From positions 1 to 18,491 of the forward strand of contig CAZQKI010000087.1 of the NCBI GenBank assembly GCA_964592855.1: a DNA stretch of 18,491 nt. Reading direction: 5' to 3'. Shown in pieces: positions 7,091 through 14,796 of this stretch. The notes under the pieces are model-generated. The model was not told the DNA's origin. It saw nothing but the letters and a program-made list of their open reading frames with translations, and ran no database searches. Position numbers and translations under genes: made by a program. Every line of letters begins with the position of its first letter. The stretch's first letter is position 1. The stretch comes from JAAYLN01 sp964592855. GTDB taxonomy: Bacteria; Verrucomicrobiota; Kiritimatiellia; RFP12; JAAYLN01.

Positions 7091-8059
7091 ATGACTGATA
7101 AACTGCCCTTGACGAAGGTCACGGTACAGAGCTTTCTGGAACGCGGCGCCGAGCGTCTGGCCCTCGAACTGGTCGCCGGCGGGCGCGGCTTGCACCGGAC
7201 CATTGGCGAGCCGGCCATCAATCGTCCCGGTCTCGCCCTGGCCGGTTTCTACCGCTATTTTCCCAACAAGCGGATTCAGTTGGTCGGTTATGCCGAATTC
7301 GCCTACTTGATGTCGCTTTCCGCGGATGTCCGCGCCAAGCGGTTGGCCGATTTCTTCGGAGCGCACGTGCCGTGCGTTGTGTTTGCGCGCAACAAGCGCC
7401 CCTATGCCGACGTGGCGGAGCTGGCCGAGAAGTTCTCGATACCCGTGCTGCGCACGCAGATGGTGACGGGGCTTTTCATGAATGCCGCCACGATCATCAT
7501 GGAGGATCTCTGCGCGCCGCGCATCAAGGTGCATGGCACCATGCTGGAAGTTGCCGGGATCGGGCTCCTCATCGAAGGACAGCCCGGCATCGGCAAAAGC
7601 GAGACGGCGCTGGGTCTGATCCGGCGCGGGCATGCGCTGGTGGCGGACGATTGCACGCAGCTGCGGCCCGACAGCAACGGTCGTCTGATCGGCGCGGCCA
7701 TGGAAGTCACGCGCTATTACATGGAGATCCGTGGTCTGGGAATCATCTATGTGCCGTCTATTTTCGGTGCCTCCGCCGTGCGCGGGGCCAAGCATGTCGA
7801 TCTGGTGGTCACGCTGATGCGGCAGGCGGATGTCGATGCCGACCTTGACCGGACGGGCGAAACGCAGCTGACACGGGATTTTCTCGGCATCAAAGTTCCG
7901 CAGGTCATCATCCCCGTCGCCCCGGGACGTGACCTGGTCAATATCGTCGAAACCGTCGCGCAGGAGTATAAACTGCGACTGTCGGGACAAGTGGCCTATC
8001 GGGATCTCGATGAACGCATCAAACGACACAACACAAGCGGGATGGAGAATCAAGCGTGA
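7091..8059 (+). CDS. hprK: HPr kinase/phosphorylase
   Basis: HprK phosphorylates, and can dephosphorylate, HPr on its regulatory serine in response to metabolic state. The 322-aa protein has the two-domain layout: an N-terminal Hpr_kinase_N region to about residue 140 and a C-terminal P-loop kinase. Seen motifs are His148 (KVHGTMLEV), Walker A GQPGIGKS (163-170), the catalytic ADD (185-187), the family signature MEIRGLGIIYVPSIFG (211-226) and VAPGRD (277-281). The P-loop reads GQPGIGKSE, where Firmicutes have GDSGVGKSE; the essential Gly and Lys are kept. The ATG has no clear Shine-Dalgarno and follows a strong hairpin. The stop overlaps the ptsH start (GTGA), pairing the kinase with its substrate. 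Confidence 0.95.
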   Translation: MTDKLPLTKVTVQSFLERGAERLALELVAGGRGLHRTIGEPAINRPGLALAGFYRYFPNKRIQLVGYAEFAYLMSLSADVRAKRLADFFGAHVPCVVFARNKRPYADVAELAEKFSIPVLRTQMVTGLFMNAATIIMEDLCAPRIKVHGTMLEVAGIGLLIEGQPGIGKSETALGLIRRGHALVADDCTQLRPDSNGRLIGAAMEVTRYYMEIRGLGIIYVPSIFGASAVRGAKHVDLVVTLMRQADVDADLDRTGETQLTRDFLGIKVPQVIIPVAPGRDLVNIVETVAQEYKLRLSGQVAYRDLDERIKRHNTSGMENQA

Positions 8060-8352
8060 GTGGTTTGGAAACTGATAAAGTGACGCGTGAAGTGGTGCTG
8101 TTGAACAAGTACGGCATGCATGTACGTCCTGCGGGTCTATTTGCCAAGGTGGCTTCGCGCTACCGTGCCGATGTCATGGTGATCAAGGACAACAATGCGG
8201 TGTCCGGGAAGAGCATCATGGCGCTGATGACGCTCGAGGCGGTTTGCGGCTCGAAGCTGAAAGTGACGGCTGCGGGTCCGGATGCCGAACTCGTCCTGGA
8301 CGAATTGCAGGCGCTCGTGGCACGTAAATTCGACATACCCGATGAGCAATAG
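8056..8352 (+). CDS. ptsH: Phosphocarrier protein HPr
   Basis: HPr carries phosphate from enzyme I to PTS EII proteins and, in HprK-bearing bacteria, acts as a regulator. The protein is 98 aa, about 10 longer than usual, with an N-terminal extension of about 7 residues. The catalytic His22 lies in GMHVRPAG, and the HprK target Ser53 in SGKSIMAL. The spacing of 31 residues equals the canonical His15-Ser46 spacing, so both phosphorylation routes should work. The GTG start at 8056 overlaps the hprK stop, with GGAG at 8044-8047 giving an 8-base spacer. The end overlaps ptsI by 11 bases. Confidence 0.96.
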   Translation: MSGLETDKVTREVVLLNKYGMHVRPAGLFAKVASRYRADVMVIKDNNAVSGKSIMALMTLEAVCGSKLKVTAAGPDAELVLDELQALVARKFDIPDEQ

Positions 8353-10138
8353 CCCGGATACGCTCCACGCGTCATCCAGCCCGGGACACGCACAGATCCT
8401 GCAGGGGATCGGGGGGTCGCCGGGCGTGGCTGTCGCGCCGGCCATGCTCATCCGTTCGCGCGTTCTGGATGTTCCAGAGCGGAAGATTTCACCGGACGAG
8501 GGCGAGTCCGAATGGCATCGATTCGAGGCTGCCCGCGATCAGACGCGCCAGCAGTTGACGCATTTGCGCACGCGTCTCGACGCCCGGACGAAAAACGGGG
8601 AGGCTGGCATTCTGGACGCCCATCTCATGGTGCTCGACGATGAGGTCATGGCCGCCAGCGTTCACCGCGAGATCCACGAGAATCGCCACAATGCCGAGTG
8701 GGCGGTCCGGGATGTCGCCAACACCTTCATCAAGCAGTTCCTGCAGCTTGACGATCCCTATCTCCGGGAGCGGGCCGACGACATTTCGGATGTGTGCCGC
8801 CGTTTTGTCCGCAATCTGCTGGGCATCACCGAGGAATTGCCGGAGCGCTGGATGGGCCCCTGCATCATCGTTGCCGAGAACCTGACCCCCTCCGAGACCA
8901 TCGCCCTGCCGCGCGACAGCGTCCTGGGATTTGTCCTCGACCGCGGCAGCACGACCTCGCATGCCGCCCTGATTGCGCGCGCGCTGGAGATCCCCGCCGT
9001 GTTCGGGCTCGGGAACGTGGCGTCGCTTGTCAAGAAGGGCGATACCCTGGGCATCGATGGACACCGCGGCGTGGTCATCATCAATCCGGCACCGGAGGAT
9101 TTGAAGCAGCTGAACGGCGTGGCGGCTGCACGGGCCGACGTCCGGCGCGAATTGGCTTCCCTCAGGGACCTGCCGGCCGTCACCTGCGATGGCAAGCGGA
9201 TCCCCCTCTACGCGAACATCGAAAACGTGAACGAGATGGGGTCGCTGGATGCCAATGGCGCCGAGGGTGTTGGGCTCTTCCGAACCGAGTACCTCTGGCT
9301 CGAATCGGGGCACCCGGTGGGCGAGGAGCAGCAGACCGTCATCTTCGCAACGGCGGTGCGGGCGCTGCATGGACGTCCCCTGATCATTCGCGCCTTCGAC
9401 CTCGGGGGCGACAAGTTCCTGGGCAACGTCGGGTTGCCGCAGCAGGAGAGCAATCCCTTCCTGGGCATGCGCTCGATTCGCTATCTGCTGCGCCATCCCG
9501 ACGTCTACAAGGCGCAATTGCGGGCCATCCTGCGCGCCCATGCGGCCGGGGATGTCCGCCTGCTGATTCCCATGGTCAGCGATGTCTCGGAACTGCGCCG
9601 GACGCGGGAGATCCTCGACGAATGCATGCATGACGTTTGCGGCGAGGGGATCGTGTGCCCGCCCGTGCAGGTCGGCGCGATGATTGAAATACCCTCGGCC
9701 GCGCTCGCCGCGGATATTCTGGCCGAGCAGGTCGACTTCTTCTCCATCGGCACGAATGACCTGACGCAGTACACCCTGGCGGCGGACCGCATCAACGAAC
9801 ATGTGGTGCATCTCTACCAACCGACGCACCCCTCCGTGCTGCGGCTGATCGCCATGACGGTGGAGGCCGGCCGGCGCCACGGGATTTCCGTCAGCGTCTG
9901 CGGCGAGATGGCCTCCGATCCCCTGACGGCGCTGCTGCTGGTGGGCATGGGGATCGACGCCTTGAGTATGGCGCCTTCCTCCATCCCGGGTGTCAAGGAT
10001 GCCATCCGGAAGACCACGCTGGTTCAGGCGACAACCCTGGCGGAACGGGCGTTGGCCGCCGGTTCCTCCGCCGAAATCCTGTTGCTGTGCCGCGAACTGC
10101 TCGTCCAAGTGGCGCCGGAACTGATTCCGCTGGTTTAA
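8342..10138 (+). CDS. ptsI: PTS enzyme I (phosphoenolpyruvate-protein phosphotransferase)
   Basis: Enzyme I autophosphorylates with PEP and passes the phosphate to HPr. The 598-aa protein carries IGGSPGVAVAPA at the N-terminus, the active His207 in TTSHAALIAR, and the PEP-site motifs GVGLFRTEYLWLE (about 309-321), FDLGGDK (352-358) and NPFLGMRSIR (371-380). It also has GAMIEIPSAAL, SIGTNDLTQYTLAADR and the proton-donor Cys520 in VCGEMASDP. It is slightly longer than the ~575-aa norm, mainly at the N-terminus. The frame extends upstream inside ptsH, but the ATG at 8342, overlapping the ptsH stop, gives the expected N-terminus. It is the last gene of the ten-gene run, and two hairpins follow. 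No EII component is nearby, so the relay may be regulatory or serve EII genes elsewhere. Confidence 0.96.
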   Translation: MSNSPDTLHASSSPGHAQILQGIGGSPGVAVAPAMLIRSRVLDVPERKISPDEGESEWHRFEAARDQTRQQLTHLRTRLDARTKNGEAGILDAHLMVLDDEVMAASVHREIHENRHNAEWAVRDVANTFIKQFLQLDDPYLRERADDISDVCRRFVRNLLGITEELPERWMGPCIIVAENLTPSETIALPRDSVLGFVLDRGSTTSHAALIARALEIPAVFGLGNVASLVKKGDTLGIDGHRGVVIINPAPEDLKQLNGVAAARADVRRELASLRDLPAVTCDGKRIPLYANIENVNEMGSLDANGAEGVGLFRTEYLWLESGHPVGEEQQTVIFATAVRALHGRPLIIRAFDLGGDKFLGNVGLPQQESNPFLGMRSIRYLLRHPDVYKAQLRAILRAHAAGDVRLLIPMVSDVSELRRTREILDECMHDVCGEGIVCPPVQVGAMIEIPSAALAADILAEQVDFFSIGTNDLTQYTLAADRINEHVVHLYQPTHPSVLRLIAMTVEAGRRHGISVSVCGEMASDPLTALLLVGMGIDALSMAPSSIPGVKDAIRKTTLVQATTLAERALAAGSSAEILLLCRELLVQVAPELIPLV

Positions 10139-10190
10139 TGCGGGCTTCGCCCGCAACCCTCGCCCCGACCCTCTCCCAGCGGGAGAGGGT
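10139..10190. terminator. Two hairpins between convergent ptsI and hndD
   Basis: TGCGGGC, loop TTC, GCCCGCA (10139-10155) starts right after the ptsI stop. ACCCTCTCCC, loop AGC, GGGAGAGGGT (10168-10190) is a perfect 10-bp stem of a kind common at bacterial gene ends. Neither has a clear T-tract on either strand. Their place between converging genes, 18 bases from the hndD stop, suggests two-way termination or 3'-end protection of both transcripts. Confidence 0.6.
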
Positions 10191-10208
10191 GAAAACGACC
10201 CCTATGCA

Positions 10209-11963
10209 CTAACGCGCGTACTTCTTGCGCATATGGTAGTGCGTATGGAGCAGCTTGTGCGACTTCTTGCTGAGTGGATGGTCGAGGAAGTCGGCGTAGA
10301 GCTTCTGGACGTCGGGGTTGTGGTGCGAACAGCGGAGGACGGAGCGCTCGTCGTCGGTATAGATGCCCGCCGTGCGCTTCGCCCGGATCTCGTCCGTCGC
10401 CCCCAGCGGCTGGCCGCCGCCGCCGATGCAGCCGCCGCGACAGGCCATGACCTCGATGAAGTCGAAACTCAGCTTGCGCCCGGCCTTGCGGTCGGCCCGG
10501 ATGACGTTCAGCATCTGCTCGATGTTGCCCATCTGGTGCGCCACGGCGATCTTGACCTTGGTCCCCTTGATGTCGATCTCGGCGGCCTTGACCCCCTCCA
10601 TGCCGCGGACGGCCTCGAACTTGACGTCCTTGAGGTCCTCCTTGGTGATCAGGTTGTAGGCCGTGCGGAGCGCCGCCTCCATGACGCCGCCGGTGACGCC
10701 GAAGATCGTTCCGGCGCCCGTGTAGGTGCCGAGGATCGAATCGCAGGCCTCGTCGGGCAGGTTCAGGAAGTCGATGCCGGCGCTCTTGATCATGCGGGCC
10801 AGTTCGCGCGTCGTCAGGACGACGTCGTTGTCCTGATAGCCGCTGGCGGTCATGTCCTTGTTCCGGGCGATCTCGAACTTCTTGGCGGTGCAGGGCATGA
10901 CCGAGACCATGAAGATGTTCTTGGGATCGATGCCCATCTTTTCGGCGTAATAGGTTTTGGCCAGCACGCCGAGCATCTGGTGCGGCGACTTGGCGGTCGA
11001 GAAGTTGTCCGTGAAGTCGGGGGCGAACTTTTCCATCCAGTCCGTCCACGAAGGGCAGCAGGAGGTGATCAGCGGCAGCGGCGCCGTCTGCTTGGTGAAG
11101 CGCTCCACGAATTCCGACCCCTCCTCGAGAATGGTCAGGTCGGCGGCGAAGTTGGTGTCGAAGACGGCCTTGAACTTGAGGCGTCGCAGCGCGGCGTAGA
11201 TCTTGCCGGTCAGCAGCGCGCCCGGCTCCAGGCCGAAGGCCTCGCCGATCGCGACGCGGACGGCCGGCGCGATCTGGACGACGCAGTACTTCTCGGGGTC
11301 CTTGATGGCCGCCCAGACCTTGTCGGTCTCGTCCTTCTCGTAGATCGCGCCGACCGGGCAGTGCGCCGAGCACTGGCCGCACTTGATGCAGGGCGACTCG
11401 TTCAGCGTGACGTCGGCGGCCGGCGCAATGCGGGTCTTCTCGCCGCGTCCGATGAATTCGAGCGCCCAGACGTTCTGCATCTGCTGGCAGACGAGAACGC
11501 AGCGGCCGCACTTGATGCACTTTTCCGGATTGAGCACGATCGACGTGGTCGTCTCGTCGCGGGGAATCGGTTCGAAGCGGTTGACGTAGGGGTTGTCGCG
11601 GATGCCGAAGTCGGCGGCGATCTTCTGCAGTTCGCAATTCCCGTTGCGGGGGCACTGCAGGCAGTCGTTCGGGTGGGTGCTGAGGATGAGTTCGAGAACG
11701 CTGCGGCGGATCTTCACGATCTCGGGATCGTGCGTGACGATCTTCATCCCCGGGGCGACCTCGGTGCAGCAGGCGCGCAGCAGCTTGGGCGAGCCGATGA
11801 CGCGGACGATGCAGATGCCGCAGGCGGCCCAGGGGGTGAGATCCGGGTGGTAGCAGAGGGTCGGGATCTTGACCTGCACCTGCTTGGCCGCATTCAGGAT
11901 CGAGGTGCCGGCCGGAACTTGAACCTCGATGCCGTTGATTTCCAGACTGATTAGATTATCCAT
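10209..11963 (-). CDS. hndD: [FeFe]-hydrogenase catalytic subunit (HndD/HydA)
   Basis: This is the H2-forming or H2-oxidising subunit of a cytoplasmic NAD(P)-linked hydrogenase. The 584-aa protein contains, in order, an N-terminal [2Fe-2S] ferredoxin domain (Cys37, 48, 51 and 65 or 66), a His-Cys3 [4Fe-4S] site (His97, Cys101, 104, 110) and a double [4Fe-4S] ferredoxin (Cys149/152/155/159 and Cys192/195/198/202). The H-cluster domain follows: TSCCPSW (Cys302, with Cys303 as proton relay), MPCTAKKFE (Cys358) and ACRGGCIGGGGQP (Cys508, Cys512). The C-terminal small-subunit domain ends with SHKLLHTHYHMRKKY. All H-cluster ligands are intact. The L1 motif has PSW where PGW is commonest. GGAG lies 6 bases before the ATG. 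It is last in its operon, 30 bases after hndC. The hydE/F/G maturases are not in the window. Confidence 0.96.
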   Translation of the reverse strand: MDNLISLEINGIEVQVPAGTSILNAAKQVQVKIPTLCYHPDLTPWAACGICIVRVIGSPKLLRACCTEVAPGMKIVTHDPEIVKIRRSVLELILSTHPNDCLQCPRNGNCELQKIAADFGIRDNPYVNRFEPIPRDETTTSIVLNPEKCIKCGRCVLVCQQMQNVWALEFIGRGEKTRIAPAADVTLNESPCIKCGQCSAHCPVGAIYEKDETDKVWAAIKDPEKYCVVQIAPAVRVAIGEAFGLEPGALLTGKIYAALRRLKFKAVFDTNFAADLTILEEGSEFVERFTKQTAPLPLITSCCPSWTDWMEKFAPDFTDNFSTAKSPHQMLGVLAKTYYAEKMGIDPKNIFMVSVMPCTAKKFEIARNKDMTASGYQDNDVVLTTRELARMIKSAGIDFLNLPDEACDSILGTYTGAGTIFGVTGGVMEAALRTAYNLITKEDLKDVKFEAVRGMEGVKAAEIDIKGTKVKIAVAHQMGNIEQMLNVIRADRKAGRKLSFDFIEVMACRGGCIGGGGQPLGATDEIRAKRTAGIYTDDERSVLRCSHHNPDVQKLYADFLDHPLSKKSHKLLHTHYHMRKKYAR

Positions 11964-11993
11964 GTTCTTCTCCAGAAGTGATGTTGCCGTGAA

Positions 11994-13781
11994 TCAGGCG
12001 CGCAGGACGGCACCGAACTTGCAGACGTCGAAGCACTGGCCGCACTTGATGCACTTCGTGGCGTCAATGGTGTGCTTCTGCTTCCGCTCGCCGCTGATGC
12101 AGGCGACCGGGCAGACGCGGGCGCAGGCGGTGCACCCCACGCACTTCGCGGGGTTGATCGTATAGCGGAGCAGGCTCTTGCACTTGCCGGCACGGCACTT
12201 CTTGTCGTTGATGTGCTCGACATATTCCTCGCGGAAGTAGCGGAGGGTCGAGACGACCGGGTTCGGCGCCGTCTGCCCGAGGCCGCAAAGCGAGGCGCGC
12301 TGCATGGCTTCGGCGGTTTCGAGCATGGCGTCGATGTCGGACAGTTCCCCGTTGCCCTTCGTGATCTTGTCCAGGTAGTTGTAGAGCGTCCGTCCGCCGA
12401 TCCGGCAGGGGGCGCACTTGCCGCAGGACTCGTCGACGGTGAAATCGAGGTAGAACTTCGCGACGTCGACGATGCAATCCGTCTCGTCCATCACGATCAA
12501 GCCGCCGGAGCCCATGATCGATCCGATCTTGGCGAGGTTCTCGTAGTCGATCGGCGTGTCGAGGAACTGCGGCGGAATGACGCCGCCCGAGGGGCCGCCG
12601 GTCTGCGCGGATTTGAACTTCCGGCCGTTGCGGATGCCGCCGCCGATGTCGAAGATGATTTCACGCAGGGTGGTGCCCATCGGCACCTCGATCAGCCCCG
12701 AATGCTTGACCTTGCCGGTCAGGGCGAAGACCTTGGTTCCCTTGGAGGTGGCCGTGCCGATCTTGCCGAACCAGTCGCCGCCCTTGTTGATGATGACGGG
12801 AATGTTCGCGAGCGTCTCGACGTTGTTGATGACGGTCGGCTTGCCCCAGAGGCCCTTGACGGCGGGGAAGGGGGGCCGAGGCCGCGGCGTGCCGCGCTTG
12901 CCCTCGATCGAGGCGAGCAGGGCCGTCTCCTCGCCGCAGACGAAGGCGCCGGCGCCGAAGCGCATCTCGATGTCGAAGCTGAAGTCGCTCCCGAGGATCT
13001 TCTTGCCGAGCAGACCGTAGTCGCGGGCTTGCGCGATCGCGGTTTCGAGGCGCGTGATCGCGAGCGGATACTCCGCGCGGATGTAGATGTAGCCTTGCGA
13101 AGCGCCGGTGGTGTGGCCGGCAATGATCATCGCCTCCAGGATGGAGTGCGGGTCGCCCTCCAGCGTGGAGCGGTCCATGTAGGCGCCGGGGTCGCCTTCG
13201 TCGGCGTTGCAGACGATGTACTTCTGGTCGGCCGACACATTCTTCGAGAACATCCACTTCTTGCCCGTCGGGAAGCCCGCGCCACCGCGGCCGCGAAGCC
13301 CCGACTTGTTCAGCTCGTCGATGACCTGGTCGGGGGTCATTTCAAACAGCACCTTCTCCAGCGCCTTGTAGCCGTCCCGCGCGATGTACTCGTCGATCTT
13401 GTCGGGGTCGATGACACCGCAGTTGCGCAGCACGATGCGGAACTGCTTCTGATAGAAGTCGATCCCCTCGATCGCGACGCGCGACTGGCTCTGAGCGCGG
13501 TCGTAGAGGAGGCGGGTGACTGCGCGGCCCTTGACCAGGTGCTCCTGGACAAGTTCCCTGGCGTCGGACGGCTTGACGCAGACGTAGAACGTCCCCTCGG
13601 GGAGGATCTTGACGATCGGGCCCTTTTCGCAGAAGCCCAGACAGCCCGTCCGGACGATCTGCACGTCGCTCGCCAGGCCCGCCAGTTCGATTTCGCTCTT
13701 GAGGGCCTCGGTCAGCTGGAGTCCGCCCCCCGAATCGCAGGCGGTGCCGCCGCAAATGAGAATGTAGTTCTTGAAGGCCAT
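11994..13781 (-). CDS. hndC: NAD(P)-reducing hydrogenase flavin subunit (HndC/HydB, NuoF-like)
   Basis: This subunit holds FMN and the NAD(P) site and passes electrons between pyridine nucleotide and the hydrogenase. The 595-aa protein has an N-terminal thioredoxin-like [2Fe-2S] domain (Cys10, Cys15, Cys47, Cys51). A NuoF core follows, with GLRGRGGAGFPTGKKW, NADEGDPGAYMDRS and GAGAFVCGEETALLASIEG, and then the [4Fe-4S] motif ESCGKCAPCRIG. A C-terminal double ferredoxin has CVGCTACARVCPV and CIKCGQCFDVCKF. This full set matches HydB of Thermotoga and HndC of Desulfovibrio, families with electron-bifurcating members. Bifurcation here is inferred from architecture. The frame is open far upstream, but the conserved start MAFKNYILICGG with AAGGA 8 bases ahead fixes the ATG at 13781. 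It follows hndB by 11 bases. Confidence 0.95.
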   Translation of the reverse strand: MAFKNYILICGGTACDSGGGLQLTEALKSEIELAGLASDVQIVRTGCLGFCEKGPIVKILPEGTFYVCVKPSDARELVQEHLVKGRAVTRLLYDRAQSQSRVAIEGIDFYQKQFRIVLRNCGVIDPDKIDEYIARDGYKALEKVLFEMTPDQVIDELNKSGLRGRGGAGFPTGKKWMFSKNVSADQKYIVCNADEGDPGAYMDRSTLEGDPHSILEAMIIAGHTTGASQGYIYIRAEYPLAITRLETAIAQARDYGLLGKKILGSDFSFDIEMRFGAGAFVCGEETALLASIEGKRGTPRPRPPFPAVKGLWGKPTVINNVETLANIPVIINKGGDWFGKIGTATSKGTKVFALTGKVKHSGLIEVPMGTTLREIIFDIGGGIRNGRKFKSAQTGGPSGGVIPPQFLDTPIDYENLAKIGSIMGSGGLIVMDETDCIVDVAKFYLDFTVDESCGKCAPCRIGGRTLYNYLDKITKGNGELSDIDAMLETAEAMQRASLCGLGQTAPNPVVSTLRYFREEYVEHINDKKCRAGKCKSLLRYTINPAKCVGCTACARVCPVACISGERKQKHTIDATKCIKCGQCFDVCKFGAVLRA

Positions 13782-13792
13782 GGTTCTTTTCC

Positions 13793-14188
13793 TTACGCTT
13801 TGCCGATGATGTCGACCGCGGGGCGGTCGCAGATGTGTCCGTCCAGAAGCTGATGCGCAACCACATGCTTCTCGACGATCTGGCGGCCGACGTCTGCGTC
13901 GACGTTGCCGTAGATGATGGCGGGCATGCCGGGAACCAGCACCTCGACCGTCGGTTCGGAGTGGCACAGCCCCATGCAGCCCGTCTGGCGGACCATGACG
14001 TTGGTCAGCCCCCGGGCCGCGATGGCGTCGACGACGGCGCCGAACGTATCCTTGGCGCCGGCGGCAATGCCGCACGTGCCCATGCCGACGATGATCTGGG
14101 TGTCTTTGCCTTCGGTTTCACGGAGGGCCAGGGTCTGCTGCTTCGACTCGCGCAATTTGCGGAGATCGGCTAGTGTCAATTTGCTCAT
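13793..14188 (-). CDS. hndB: Small [2Fe-2S] thioredoxin-like hydrogenase subunit (HndB-like)
   Basis: The 131-aa protein is a single thioredoxin-fold ferredoxin domain behind a basic N-terminal helix (about residues 5-20). Cysteines are Cys39 in GMGTCGIAAG and Cys71 and Cys75 in QTGCMGLCHSEP. A fourth ligand at the usual C-x4-C place (residue 44) is Gly. I recall GTCGIAAGA as usual for HndB-type proteins, so this is probably a family trait rather than damage. Cys120 near the C-terminus is the only other Cys. The ATG overlaps the stop of the preceding ATPase gene (ATGA) and has GAGGA 8 bases upstream. The gene sits between the ATPase and hndC, as in Hnd-type operons. It likely shuttles electrons within the complex. 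Confidence 0.88.
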   Translation of the reverse strand: MSKLTLADLRKLRESKQQTLALRETEGKDTQIIVGMGTCGIAAGAKDTFGAVVDAIAARGLTNVMVRQTGCMGLCHSEPTVEVLVPGMPAIIYGNVDADVGRQIVEKHVVAHQLLDGHICDRPAVDIIGKA

Positions 14189-14784
14189 AGTTGTTCCTCG
14201 CGACGTCCGGCGCGACCATCGTCCGCCGGATCGTCATTGCTTGTGTTCGCCAAATCCAATTCCTGCCCGCGCAGGTAGTCGCGCGCCAGCACCAGGTTGC
14301 CTGCCGCGTGCAGGTCGCCGAGCGCGTCGGCCAGTTCGGCGCGGCTGATGGCGTAGCCCTTGCCGAAACGTCTGCGCGTCAGCTGCAAATCGTAGGTACC
14401 TTCGAACGCCAGGAGCCCCAGCAGCGTGTCGGGCAGATCCCCGAGCGGCGGCGCGTCGAGATGACGCGTGTCGAAGGCAAATCGCAGGGTCGTCCCCTGG
14501 CCGGCGGCCGATTCCAGCGACAGTTCGCCTGCGGTGGCTTCGACCGCCTGGCGTAGCAGCGGCAGGCCCAGCCCCACGCGCCGGTGCGCATGCTTGCCGG
14601 GCTCGCTGTAGAAGGGATCCCAGATGTGCGCCTGCGTGGCGGCATCCATCCCCTTGCCATTGTCTGTAACGGTGACTCTCACGTGGTTTTCATCTTCGGT
14701 CAGGCCGACCGCGATCCGCGATGCGCCGGCCTCGATGGCGTTCTGCACGATGTCCGCGAGATAGTCGCAGATCGTAGCATGCAT
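14185..14784 (-). CDS. GHKL-type ATPase domain protein in the hydrogenase operon
   Basis: The 199-aa protein carries a HATPase_c (histidine-kinase/Hsp90-like) domain within residues 1-105: N-box DIVQNAIEAGAS with Asn15, G1 box DNGKGM (41-46) and G2 box VGLGLPLL (70-77). It has no HisKA dimerisation or phospho-acceptor domain and no sensor or membrane part, so it is not a normal sensor kinase. The remainder (about 110-190) has no motif I know, though it has alternating helices and may be a partner-binding domain. It lies inside the operon between hndA (12-base gap) and hndB (4-base overlap), so its product is made with the hydrogenase. Similar small ATPases are known near clostridial trimeric [FeFe] hydrogenases. 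A regulatory or assembly role is inferred, not shown. Confidence 0.85.
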   Translation of the reverse strand: MHATICDYLADIVQNAIEAGASRIAVGLTEDENHVRVTVTDNGKGMDAATQAHIWDPFYSEPGKHAHRRVGLGLPLLRQAVEATAGELSLESAAGQGTTLRFAFDTRHLDAPPLGDLPDTLLGLLAFEGTYDLQLTRRRFGKGYAISRAELADALGDLHAAGNLVLARDYLRGQELDLANTSNDDPADDGRAGRREEQL

Positions 14785-14796
14785 GACGCCGGCCCC

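Noticed and set aside
10233..11954. A 573-codon open frame on the + strand opposite hndD
   Set aside because: Antisense shadow; low-complexity Ala/Asp/Val/Gly sequence without motifs, while the minus frame has all hydrogenase ligands.
12072..13853. A 593-codon open frame on the + strand opposite hndC
   Set aside because: Antisense shadow of the NuoF-like gene, with no recognisable domain.
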